A stretch of 64,000 bases of DNA. Origin: Akebia trifoliata. Taxonomy: Eukaryota > Streptophyta > Magnoliopsida > Ranunculales > Lardizabalaceae. Under the pieces are notes generated by a model, which saw only the letters and a list, made by a program, of their open reading frames with translations, was not told the DNA's origin and made no database searches. Where the stretch lies: the NCBI GenBank assembly GCA_017979445.1, contig CM030714.1, positions 9,431,049 through 9,495,048 of the forward strand. Direction: 5' to 3'. Position 1 is the stretch's first letter. The number at the start of each line of letters is the position of its first letter. Positions 1-12,100 of the stretch are shown here, piece by piece. A program made the position numbers and the translations under genes.

Positions 1-155
1 ATGAATCTGCCTGCAAGCTTCCTGCAGGAGTTAATAGTTTTAGTATCTTAATGTAATTGGTTATTGTATTACTTTGTTTCTCTTGCTTTTGCGTAGTCTA
101 CCATGTATTCCCATAGCCAAAAGTCTGTGTTCATGTTGTGTTTTATTAACTTATT

Positions 156-2310
156 GTGAAGGTCATGACATTAAGGTCCAAGTCAAATGCTACGTTTATA
201 ACATTAATCCCAAAGATAGAAAGACTTAAATTGGTAATTCTCAAGATCATTGGTAAGGAGCAAGGGGCCTTCATTAAAGGGAGGCAAATGCTGGATGGTG
301 TTTTAGAGGCTAATGAGTGTATCGATTCTAGGAGAAAATCGGGGAAGACGGGCTTAGTGTGCAGGGTAGATACTGAAAAGGCTTATGACATGTCAATTGG
401 AACTTTTTTTTCTATCTTTTGCATCGTATGGGGTTTGGTGTGAAGTGGATTAATTGGATGAGTAAATGTGTTTCTTTTGCCTCTTTTTCTATGTTGGTGA
501 ATGGTAGCCCGACCTGTTTTTTTAATAGCTTAAGAGGTTTAAGATAAGACGATCCGTTATCCCCTTTCCTTTTTGATATTGTGGTTGAAGCCTTGAGGAG
601 GATGTTTTTATGAGCCACTTCAGCAGGTGCTTTGACTGGTTTTGGAGTCTCAAAGTCTGGGCCTAAAGTAACTCATCTTCAATTTGCTGATGACACACTA
701 GTTTTTCTGGATGTAGGCCCTAGTCAGATGTGTTTCCTCAGGTGTCTTGTTTATTAGTTTGAAGTGGGCTCCGATTTCCTGATAAATTTAAGGAAAACAA
801 GATCTATGGAATTGGAGATGTCCCTGATATTGAGTCTTGGGCAGATTTCTTGGGTTGTTAGGTTGATTCTTACCCACGTTTTACTTGCCCCCCTCCCCTT
901 TGAGAATGGCTTAAGGATTTGGAGAGGGCTAGAAAGAGACTTGGTTCATGGAAAGCTAAGTATCTTTCAAAGGGGGGGAGGGGGGAGAAGACGTTGATTA
1001 GGAGTACATTTTCTAGCATTCCAACTCATTTTGTCTTGTTGGTTATCATGCCTAGCATTGTTGAGTTGCATTTGGAAAAGTTGGTGAGGGATTTTCTTTG
1101 GAATGATAGAAGTGGCAATTAGAAGTTTCATTTGGTTAATTGGAAGCTAATTTGTCGTCCTAGGAAACTAAGTGGTCTTGGGTTTAGGAGGTTTAGGGAT
1201 ATGAATAAAGTGTTGCTAGGGAAGTGGTTGTGGCACTTTGGTAATGAAAAAGACGAACTTTGGAGAATCTTGATGGCGGCTAAGTTTGGAGAGGATCATT
1301 TCGGTTGGGATTGTAGTCACATAGTAGGTTTCCTTTCGGGTGTGAAGTTTGGAAAAATATTTATAAGTTGGGAGCCTCTATGAGTTAGCATATTCTTTAT
1401 GAAGTGGGAAGGGGTGATAGTGTGGGTTTTTGGGAGGACTGTTGGTGTAGCGATACTCCTCTGCAGATTCTGTTTTTCGGTTTGTATTTGCTTTCCATGA
1501 TAAAAGGAATGCCGGTCTCTGCCTTCTTGGTTCCTAATGAGAGGGGCGTGTCTTAGGATCTTGGTCTAAAGAGAAGACTGAATGATTGGGAGGTTGAAGA
1601 TGCAATTTCTCTAGTCGACTTGCGAGCCACAATTGGTATGTCACTGGATAGGGTGGATCGTTGGATTTGGGATGGAAGTGGTGGTGGTCGTTTTTCAGTC
1701 AAATCTTTCCATTCCTTAATCGAAGGTACTCAAGACTCGAGTTTTCCTTATTCTTTTATTTGGGGTCAATGGTTCCCTCCAAGGTATCTTTCTTTTTATG
1801 GTTGACAACCTTGAAAAAAGTTCTAATGATCGATCTTCTAAAACGTAAGGTCTCATCTTGGTTGATTATTGGTTCATGTGTAAAGTTAGTGGTGAGTCGG
1901 TGGAGCATCGTTTAATTCATTGTCAGGTGGCTTCTCATGTTTGGTCCCATTTCCTTTCTTTATTCTAGGTTCCGTGGTGTTAACCCAATCTTGTTTCTCT
2001 TCTTTTCGGTTGGAAATTTATTTCCTTTTCTGGTAGGTTGAAGATTCTTTGGAGGTTAACGCCCTTTGCAATTTGTTGGGGTTTATGGACAAAAAGGAAT
2101 TCGTGTACGTTCGATGGCAAGGAAAGTAACTTACAAGATTGTTATTCTTTTGGTGTAAATAGTTCAATATCGTGGGTTTGTTATTCTTTTGGTGTAAACA
2201 GCTCAAGGAGTTTAAAGTTTTTTTCTTTGAAGATTTTATGTTTAGATGGGAAAATGTAATTAGGGAGTAATTTTTTGTCTTTCGTTCGCTTTGTTTATTT
2301 TTTAGGACTC
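156..2310 (+). mobile_element. Decayed L1-type LINE (non-LTR retrotransposon), 5' part missing
   Basis: Broken pieces of a plant L1-clade LINE reverse transcriptase follow one another on the + strand in changing frames. At 156-380 is the GKEQGAFIKGRQ / ECIDSRRKSG / KAYD block of the RT fingers. At 683-694 is the catalytic FADD box. At 919-1122 and 1132-1383 are the thumb and connection pieces (SWKAKYLSKGGR, LVNWKLICRPRKLSGLGFR). At 1620-1800 is the RWIWDGSGGGRFSVKS region that precedes the zf-RVT domain, and at 2038-2259 the C-terminal AICWGLW..RN block. Stops and frameshifts lie throughout, so it is dead. No endonuclease is seen, so it is 5'-truncated or starts left of the window. The end near 2310 is approximate. 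It probably sits in an intron of the TFIIIC90 gene. Confidence 0.85.
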
Positions 2311-2411
2311 CTTAAAAATAAGCATGTTGAAATTTCTTAGCAAAGAAAAATAGTAATTTGGCCTTTGAACTCCCTCCCCACCCAACAAGAAAGAAAAAGT
2401 GTATATATATG

Positions 2412-3193
2412 GGTCGGGTTCGAGGGACAAAGATCCAGATAAATGATTGTGTCCGTCGGATCTCCACATATCCAACAGTAGAGATCTGTTAAAAAACACA
2501 TGAGGAATTATTTCACTAATAACTTTTCGATATTTGCAATTACCTCCCCACGTCTTAAATATCCCAAATCATAAGCGTACAACCCAGCTCATCTTCTTCA
2601 CTCTTCTCTTAACAGAACTCGTCTTCCTCACTAACCCTAACCTGCGATTTGTAGCTCCACTCACCGGAGTCTCCGTCCCAGTAATGACAAGAACTCAAGC
2701 TACGATGACAGTTGTGGCAACCTAAAACCCCACATCTATCTTCGTCGTATTCTTCCCCTAACCCTCTCCATCGCAGCCACTCCCTTTAATGCATGACGAC
2801 TTAGACGAAGGTGTTTTGATCGCCAGAAAGTGTATTGTTCGCCGGAGATTATGAGTTCTATTTATGGTTAAGGTGGAGAGGAATACGAGTTCTATTTTTG
2901 GGGTTTGGTATATGCGTCGTCGTTGTTGTCACCTGAACCAGTGAAATCGCTTGAGGCTGATGACGGGTTCTACTTAGGGTTGGGGTGGAGAGTGAAGAAG
3001 ACACAATCTGTTTTTGTGTTTTTGATTTGGGGTTGGATATATGAGGGGAGGTACTTGCAATATTTGAAAAGTATTAAGTGAAACAATTGACCATGTGTTC
3101 TTTTTAAAGCTTCGCCGTTGGATCTGTGGAGATCCAACAGTTATAACAGTTTGTATGGATCTTTGTGCGGGAATTTGGCAGGCATACCTGACC
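2412..3193. mobile_element. Non-autonomous long-TIR element (Mutator-like MITE)
   Basis: The two ends are imperfect inverted copies of about 130 bases or more. The left arm, from the GGTCGGGTT end through ACAAAGATCC, GGATCTCCACA and ACACATG to TTGCAATTACCTCCCC, is mirrored on the right from GGGGAGGTACTTGCAA back to CCTGACC. It has no transposase. A short open frame inside (2534-2725) resembles nothing known. Long arms are typical of Mutator-like elements, but no clear 9-base target duplication was seen; both flanks are TA-rich. The class is therefore an inference. Confidence 0.6.
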
Positions 3194-3202
3194 TTATATA
3201 TC

Positions 3203-3566
3203 GGGTTCAGAGGCCCTAAAGATAGCCAAACATTGTGCCAAACATTTTTTCAATGTATGGGTTAGAAGTTTCAGAATGGGCTGATTTTTGGTGAGGATGA
3301 TGATCTCTATGATGAGGAGATCATCCTCACCAAAAATCAGCCCATTCCGAAACTTTTAACCCCATCAAAAGTGGTTTACAAAAATCGGACGGTCCACGAT
3401 TCTTCAACATGTAAACTAAGGTTAGAAGTTTCGAAATGAGCTGACTTTTGGGGAGGATGATCTCCTCACCATAGAGATCATCCTCACAAAAAATCAGCCC
3501 ATTCCGAAACTTGTAACCCCTATTTTGAAAAATGTTTGGCTCTCTTTAGGGCCTCTGAACTCTACC
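3203..3566. repeat. Double-hairpin fold-back MITE, copy 1
   Basis: The outer inverted ends (GGGTTCAGAGGCCC left, its complement near 3548-3566) enclose two internal perfect or near-perfect hairpins. Each is built from GTTTCRGAATGGGCTGAT, GGTGAGGATGAT and their complements. The hairpins are joined by a spacer around 3360-3420 containing ACGGTCCACGATTCTTCAAC. A (TA)n tract abuts the right end. It has no coding capacity. Six further copies of the core lie in this window. Confidence 0.8.
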
Positions 3567-5734
3567 CATATATATATATATATATAAGGACTAAAGATTA
3601 CATTGAAGAGAACTTGTATACTGAAACAGGTTGAGTTACAAATTTTCAGAATATAGGTGGGTGGCAGCTTGGTGGGTGTTAATCCTTGGATGAATTAGGT
3701 CATGTACAAATTCTTAGTCTTGTCATTTTTCTGACATTTATTTGATCTTCTCAAATGCTATCTCAAATTATTTTGGATGTTCATTTTCTATCCTTTATAG
3801 GTAAAAAATTTCCATATACTTTTCAATGTTAGTTGCATCCTGTCTATCTTTTCAGAATATTTAATGACAGAGGTTTTGTTGCTTGATGTTGGCCATTGTT
3901 TCTATTTGCTTTGAGTTTTTAGTGGATTATTTTGTATTTTTTTGGTTATTAGCTTTTGCAATGCGTTTCTCATTTTGATGTTTTCTTCTGAGCGACTTTA
4001 TTCATTTACAAGATATTGATGATACATGAATGTGCAGATGGGTGGAAGGCTTATATATGGGTTTCGATGGACATAATTTGTTTGTGAAACTTTCTGGTAA
4101 GTTTTGATCCTAATTGTTCTGTTGTGGTTATTTGTAGAATTAACAAGTGCTCTATATTTTCCCTCTAGATTATTTTTAGCTTTGATATGCAAAGAGAAAA
4201 ACTTAAGAAAAAAAAGATGCATGAAAGACGTTAGGGGACCATAGTAGTGAAGGTCTGACTTGGCGAGGAGTCAGTTTGGATAACTTCAGGATTGTTTTGG
4301 GCAAAATGGGGAAAATTTTAGGTGGAGGGATAGGTCAAATATATATATATATATATATCAAGTGGACGGGATAGTGTTATTAATGGCCAAGTTTTTGAAA
4401 AAAAAATCACTGATTAAATCCCACTTTTTCTGAATAATCAGCCTTTTTTCCGTCTCCAGAAAAGGCTGATCTTTTTGGAATATGCTGATTAATCTTCGAT
4501 TTATTCGGCGGACCCCCTTTTGGTGATCTTTTCCGAATTTTCATGAAAATTCGATGAATTTTTGTGACTTTGTATAGGACATGCACAGCCTGTAACTAGA
4601 TAGCATTCAGCACTGTTTCACAACAACTAAGTTACTGACCTTGGATGTGATTTTCTGCACATTGTTCATTTATTGCATGCATTTCTCAGTTCTTTTAGAT
4701 GTCTTTTGAGTTTGTCATTTAAGAACTATTTATTAGTAACATTATGGAGGTCACATGGGCTAGGCCCTTTTTTACAACTAAAGAGCATCAAGCAAAAGCT
4801 CGAGTGCAGCTTTGCTGAATTAACATGGCTAAAAGCCTGGCCAGGGGCAAAAGTATTTGGGTTAGGTGTTTAGCTTTGGATAAAGCCTTCTTTCAGGTCT
4901 TGCACATTTATGTATGGGGCTGCAATGCCTGTGTAGAAGCTCCAAGAAGAGGCTTAATTGCATGTCCCATCGGGTTATCTTGGTTCATGTGCTTGGTGCA
5001 TCATATTTATGACTCCAACGCTCCTTTAGGAGTTGGTAGGTCATTATTGTGGCTCATCTATACTTCTATGTGCCTTCTTGGTGCACCACATGGCACACTC
5101 TTGGATCCTACTGATCCATGGAGTCTTTCCCTACTATTTGATTGTTCTGCACAATCAAATATTTATATCAACTAGCCATGGGTGTACAAAAGAAGCAAGG
5201 TTTACAATCCATCTTGGTAAGCCGATGGTCTCAGATGTCTTGACTGAATGTTACATATTCTTTGAAAACAAGGTTTAAATTACTTATGTTAGGTTCTAGT
5301 GTGAGACCAAACTTATCCGTAATTCATTGTCTAGGTAGCTTTCTGGAATGAGACGTCTTGGCCAAGAGGAGTGAGTCTCTGACCCTTGCATGCAAGTGGG
5401 GTGAATGAAAATGAAGTTACTATTAACACTGACAACATTTCCAATGTACCCTTCTTATGCATTGAACACTAATGCAGTTAAAGAAACAATGGTTCAGAAA
5501 AAAAATGTGCATCGAGTAAAATCTCCAATACAACAGTGCAACATTACAAAATTACAAAATTACAAAATTACAAAATTACAAAATTACAACATTATAGTAG
5601 TGCTAGTTACAGGGAGTGCATCCTTTATCATTCTTTTGCTATATGCTAGAGTGAATATCTCGTCTGTCTTTGGGCTATACGCTAGACTGAATATCTCATC
5701 TGTGTTATTGAAGGTGAGAAAGGCACTCTCCTAG
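3567..5734. other. Gene-poor stretch, probable intron
   Basis: No convincing gene is seen. It holds (TA)n tracts near 3570-3586 and 4339-4358, and an 8-base tandem repeat (ATTACAAA, about six units) at 5545-5590. A 116-codon open frame at 4825-5175 has no recognisable domain and no gene-like context. One weak exon candidate, 4038-4096, is listed separately. Confidence 0.5.
4038..4096 (+). other. Possible small upstream exon of the TFIIIC90 gene (weak)
   Basis: A CAG acceptor ends at 4037 and a strong donor GTAAGT starts at 4097. The open frame between reads WVEGLYMGFDGHNLFVKLS and ends in phase 1, which fits the phase of the next sure exon at 6243, giving a glycine at the junction. I do not recognise this peptide in TFIIIC90 relatives, so the splice signals and phase are the only support. 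Confidence 0.2.
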
Positions 5735-6045
5735 GTGCTAGGCTATGCGATGCCATCTTGCCTCCGCCTTGCTTACCCTGGGCAACCCCTTAGGCGAGGC
5801 CTCAAAACGAAACCTAAATGCCCTTATAGAGGGCGTCTTGGTCTTACTTTTTATTATTATTTTAAAGGTGAAACCCCTAGGGTTACTTAATTTACCTAAA
5901 TACATCAAATAAAATCTAATACAACCCATTTTGAAGATCAAAACACCCAAAAATATTTGAATATGCGTCGATTGTTTTTTTTTTAAACACCATTTTTTCC
6001 TGAATCCTCTCATCGCCTAGTGTGCCTGGCACTTTTAACTATCTT
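5735..6045. repeat. GC-ended AGGC/GCCT repeat, copy 1
   Basis: A GC-rich block at 5735-5850, with GCCT, AGGC and GGCG words every 8-12 bases, is followed by an AT-rich core. A second GC-rich block follows at 6005-6045 (CGCCTAGTGTGCCTGGCAC). The same build recurs at 54990-55135 and 61640-62155. It has no coding potential. Confidence 0.45.
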
Positions 6046-6242
6046 TTGTCTTGTGTCTATGCTTTTATCTTGTTTATTGCATTTTCTTGGAGTGTCTTGT
6101 CATCGATTTTAGCTGTAAATACCTCCTGATTGTTGATCAAATTTCAGTGCATGCTTCTCACTATGCCATCAGATCCATGATGGTGCTTTATTATGAGATC
6201 CATGATGTTACTTTATGTTGATTGGTTACTTATGAATCACAG

Positions 6243-9101
6243 GTGACAATAACTGTGTCTCATTGGATGCTAAGTCTGTTAGATTGGCACCCTTATGGAA
6301 TAGTGAGCTAAAATCATGGCAGGTTACTCTTCTCAAGATTGAATTAGATGATAAGGAGTTGCCTGAGGTATGTCTTCCCTTCTCAAGAAAATCTTATGTC
6401 ATTTCTAATTGCATGGGTGGGATTATATTAAGTTTTTTATCTATGTTTCTTTAGTTCCACGGAAAATTTTGTTTCTAATCATTTTTACTCTACAGGTAGT
6501 TGAACTAAAATCTAAAAAGTTCACAGAAAACAATCTGGCTCAAAGTAAGCCTCTGAAGAAAATGAGGGAAGGTGCCCGTTGCCCACTGATAACTGCAGGG
6601 CAATATGCGTCTCGGAGTGCAATGTTGTCATCTCTTGTTGTTGTTTGGTCACCAGTGTTGCAGTTGTCATCTAAAGGTGATTCCAGTTCTCTAAATAGCT
6701 CGTCCGAAAATTGTTCTCTACTGGCTGTTGGAGGAAAGTCTGGTAAAGTTTCTTTATGGAGAATCCACGAACCACACTATTACTCCGTTGAGCGCGGAAG
6801 GGTTTCTGTTGATGTGTCGCTCGTTGGACTCCTTCAGGCTCATAATACATGGATCACCGCAATCAGCTGGGGAATATTTGCTTCTGATGCTTCAAAGTCT
6901 CAGGTTATACTAGCTACTGGAAGTTCTGATGGGAGGTGAGTTACGTATGATGGCATATAGTAATCCATGCTGTGACCTTTATTCAATATTGAAGCTCATT
7001 TATTCTGGAAGTTTCCTCTTTCTAGTTTCAATAGTGTTTATAGTGCATGATTATTGTATGCTTTGGTGGTTAGTCCAACTGGAAGTTCTCATTTCTCCAC
7101 TGAATGGATGTTTTTTGATAAATTTGTTAGGGGATACTATACTACAAAGATTTTGTATACTTAATATCTATTAATCACTCGGGTTGCTTAATCATGCAAT
7201 GAGTAATTGAAAATTTGAAAATCTAAAAATCATCAATAATATTGAGTGAAATGGTTCTTTTGATATTGTATTATCCCATCTTATTATTTTGACATAGACA
7301 TCTGTCGATATAAAATACATATGGATATTATCATTCTATACAAGAAAATTAGTTTAATTAATTAAACATTGACAACGACCTAAAATAGTCTTACTTCATG
7401 TTGATGAATTGCGTATTAAAATAGTCTGGTGTAATATCAGATTATGTAGACATTGAATGAGATCAAGATTTTTAATTATTTCCGTGTCTATGTCCTTGGT
7501 GGATTCAACATAAAATGTCATTCTAGTCCTGTCAATCCTATCTATGTACAGTAGAGAAGTTCCCATCCCAGCTAGAAGAATTCAAGATTTGGGTAGCAGC
7601 ACCTACCTTCCTGCTGTTATGGAGCCTTCTTGGTTGGAAAGAAGGTCCGTCTACACCCATTAGTGTATGCCAAGTTCAAGCCAATGGATTAATTATTAAG
7701 TCAATTTATTGTGCTTTATCATTGGGTTTGTGGAACCGATACTGACATGATTTTCTAGGGCATAAAAGAAAGAATATATACATAAAACTGCAACTTTATT
7801 GTTTGAGTACCTGAGAAGTCTATTGAGCCTGGAGTTTGGCTTGTATTGTTTTTTTAGGGATCTGGTAAAGGGGTCACATGCTCCTCGAGTTACGGTTTGT
7901 CAGGAGATCGCTTTTCTCCAGCAAGATCTCCAACACCATTGCAAAGAAACAATTTTTTCATACGTTCCCTCTCACCCTATCTCTCATTCAAGCATGCTAC
8001 TACTACTGTTATGTGCTATATATTTATCCTTTTTCCTGTCCAGTGTCTTCTTCCGTAAAATCGTCAAGCTTTAGTCTTCTTATCCGACGAAGTTTTCAAG
8101 CTTTGGTCTTCTTTGTCGAAGTCTTCAAGGTCTAGTTTACTTCTTCAGTTTATGATATCTGTTGGGAAATCATTGTGGTGCCTGCCAAAGGGACTCCAAT
8201 GGTCAAGTTAGTGAGGGTCCAAGTTGTAGAGAATAAGAGAGGGTTTTGAAAGGTGAGTCATCAGTGTTCAGTCCCCTTGAGAGAGTGTTGTCTCATTTTA
8301 TAGCACCATTGTTGCAGTTATGATTCTGGGCCATTATGCCTTGATTCGTAACTACACCCCCTCCCCCCAAATTTTCCTTATTATTTTGTAACTGTCTCCA
8401 TATCACCCTTAATTTTGTAGCTGCCCAAATCATGCCTTCAACTTTTTACTCACTTCTCAGGTCTTGCGCTACATGTCAGCGTGGTTCCATAATTTCTGCT
8501 GAGTTCACTTAAAGAAGTAGAAACTTGATCTAGTGGTCTGCCTTTGGAATGCTCAGTTTAATTTTCTGGTCAAGGTCTTTTCCTTTGGGGGTAGAGTTTT
8601 TAATTGGATCTTGGCCAAGTTCTCTACATTTGGGTTGTAGAGTGCTTGGTTGGGTGCATCTTGGTTGAGCCATCTACACTTGTGGACAAGGGATTTTGCT
8701 GGGCTTGGATGAACCCTCTATCCTTGGGCTAGGCGACTTGGACGGCTTGGCCGAGCCCTCTACTTTTGGGGGCTAGGGGACTCAATGGGGGAATTCTAGT
8801 TCTAGATTAAATGTAATTGCACAAGTCTCAAGACATTTCTTAATCATGAATCCTGAGGCAACTCTTGGCCATGGATCTCAAGGTAGTGATGTGTGGTGAT
8901 CAAGAGTGGAAAATTAGCTCGCATACATACTGTTTAATGTGACATAATTCTCATTAACTTCTTCTTCTTCTCCCCCCCCTATCAGTGTTATACTATATTG
9001 TCCTTTAGTCTGTTCTAAAAGAGTGTTTCTCTTCTTTCCTAAATGAATGTGGTCAGTAGATTTAATTTTTTATAGAATCAACGCCTTGCCGTCCATTAGG
9101 C

Positions 9102-9141
<40 letters not shown>

Positions 9142-12100
9142 ATATATATATGGGTCGGGTTCCATGTACACTATATCTACTCATATATCTACAACATGTT
9201 TTGTCCTATGTGGCTAAAAGTTTTGGATTGAGCTGATTTGTGGTGAGGATGATCTCTATGATGAGGAGATCATCCTCACCAAAAATCAGCTCAATCCAAA
9301 AAATTTAACCACGTCAAAAGTAATTTACAAAAAATGGACGGTCCACGATTCTTCAACTCATAAATATGGGGTTAGAAGTTTTAGAATTAGCTGATTTTTG
9401 GTAAGCTAATTTTTGGTGAAGATGATATTCTTGTCATAGAGATCATCCTCACCAAAAATCAGTTCAATCCAAAACTTTTAGCCCACATAGGACATAACAC
9501 ATTGTAGATATATGAGTAGATATGTGTGTACACGGATCCTGATCCTATATATGTATAGAGATATATGGGTCAGGTTCTGTTGACTCAAGGAATGACACAA
9601 GAGCTTGATTGTGTGAACACCAAATCTTGCGGTTGAGATTTTTGGCGTATCTAGCAATACATATATATTTTTTTGATAAGCAGAACAGTTTATTAAAAAA
9701 TCAAGGTCAGGCGAGGTGACCAACCGAGCGCAACCATTACAAAGACATTAACTGAAATTAATACAACAAACCCTATCCTAGTTTCCTAAGAAGTCCTCAA
9801 AGAACACTCCCCTAAACTCCTAACATATTTTGAAACTTCTGACCCCATCAAAAGTGGTTTACAAATAATTGACGGTCCATGATTCTTCAGCTTGTAAACT
9901 GGGGCTAGAAGTTTCAGAATGGGCTGATTTTTAGTGAGGATGATCTCCTCACTATAGAGATCATCCTCACAAAAAATCAGCCCATTCCGAAACTTCTAAC
10001 CCATATGTTGAAAAATGTTTGGCACAGTGTTTGGCTCTTTTTAGAGGCCTCCGAACGCTCCCCCTATGTATATATTTATAAAATTGATAAATCCTTTCAT
10101 TTTGGACTAAAATACTAAACAATGAATACTTTGTAGGGGCATTTTCGAAAAGGCAAGATTGGTACTAAATAATTTGTGATATTTACAAAATTACCAATTT
10201 TTAGTTACAACAAAATCCTTGTTTTTTTTTCTAAGTAAAAGACAATTAGAGCACTTTTGATGGGGCATTTTAGAAAACCCAAGGTTGTGGAGGATGCTAA
10301 CATCCCCACGATGCCTTGTGAGATTGCCAACTCTCAAGTACTGAGTGCTGTGCTGATTTTGTAAACCAAGTTCCCCCTTTGTCTTGATATGAAATAAAAA
10401 TTCAATTCCTCTACTGGCCCAAGAGGATAAGATAGAACTCTATAATGCAAATAAAAGTAGAAATAAAATGCAATATGATCTTCTGGAGTGTGCATGACTT
10501 CTTTTTCTCTATCAATTTTCAGTGTTAAGATCTGGCTGGGAGATACTGAAGGTTTGGTAAATTCATCAGAAGTTAATAATGCTTCCTTTTCCTTACTGAA
10601 GGAGGTAGGGTAATTCTCAATGTATATGTATCAGTTTCATTAAAATAATATTATAAGCTAATTGATACATCTACATGTCCTTTTTAATTTCTGAATAGGT
10701 GATAACCGTTACTTCTGTCCCAGTCTCGGTACTTACTTTGTCTGTACCTGAAGAATCTCTTGACAAAATGCTCTTAGCTATTGGGAAGGGATCTGGATCA
10801 TTAGAAGTATGGATCGGTGCCATATCTAGTTGTGAATTCAAAACTGCTGGCTCATATGATGCACATGACCAAGTTGTAAGTTCTCAGTAGTGTGGAACTA
10901 TCCTCGGACACACATTGATGATATTTGACATGCTCATGAACTTATATTAGGTTACTGGTCTTGCTTGGGCTTTTGATGGACGTTGTTTGTTCAGCTGCAG
11001 CCAGGTATAAAAATACACATTTCAATTGCTATTCTGAAGTTTATTTATCACCATTTTAGTTTTATTTCCCTCTTTCTTCTTTCTCAATATCTTTTATATA
11101 CATTGTGCTTGTGTGATGCTGTTTTTGTGCTCTAATTTTTCATTATCTTCTACCACTTTGTCTGGAGCAGGGTTACCCAATTCGTTAGAAAGGTACCGAA
11201 CTGGTTCGTGGTACGGTTCACAGTGGGTTCATGAAATGTAGTGAACCTAACGAACTCCATTTTACTTTAATTTTTTTAAATCCCTCACCACATGTTGATA
11301 ATATTTGAGATATCGATCCTAAAGTTTCAAACTAATAAACATGCCCTTTTGAACTTGGTCTTTATTAATAGACTAATGAAAAAAGACCAAATGCCCTCAT
11401 GTTCAACATATAAATAAAAAAAGCTTGATTTTTTCTTCCCAAAATCTGCTATCTTCAATCTCTTTTTTATCCTACACATTACTTCAACCTTCAAATGCCC
11501 TCATCTCTGTCTACCCTTACGAATCGGGTTCATTCTTGAGTGGCGAACCACGAACCCGAATGAATCTGATTCTGCACGTTTAATTTAGAAGTTGGCGCAG
11601 TCCTGACTTCCTTCTGGCTTCTGTACATTGGAAATCTAGTACCAATTGATAAGAGTTCATCTTATCATGTTATCCATTTACAACATTTATTAAAAAAAAT
11701 GTAGAAATAAATAATCAAAGCCAAGAGGGTCTTGATTTTAACAACAATGATCCCCAATGGTCTGCTACAACTGGTATTCCAGGCAACTTCATCATCCGAA
11801 TTTTCATGATAGCATTTAGGTATCACAAATGCTTCTTGTTCTATTGTAGCATAGGGATCTGTTTGTGAGGACTTATATGTTCCTACTTAAATTACACAAG
11901 TGGATGGATAAAGGTAGAGTTGGTGAGCAAAAACTTGATGTGAAATAAGCCAACCCTACCCCAAATCTTTGGGATAAGGATTTGATGATGATAAGATGTG
12001 AAATAATTAACATTTTTCTTTTGGTGAAGAAATATTAGAGTTAGAAATTGAGAGAATAATATTAATCTTATTAATTAGCTCTAATTAGGCTTTAAATGTA

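Noticed and set aside
4825..5175. 116-codon open frame upstream of the first sure exon
   Set aside because: No recognisable domain, no splice or start context, and overlapping frames of similar length; likely chance or old repeat.
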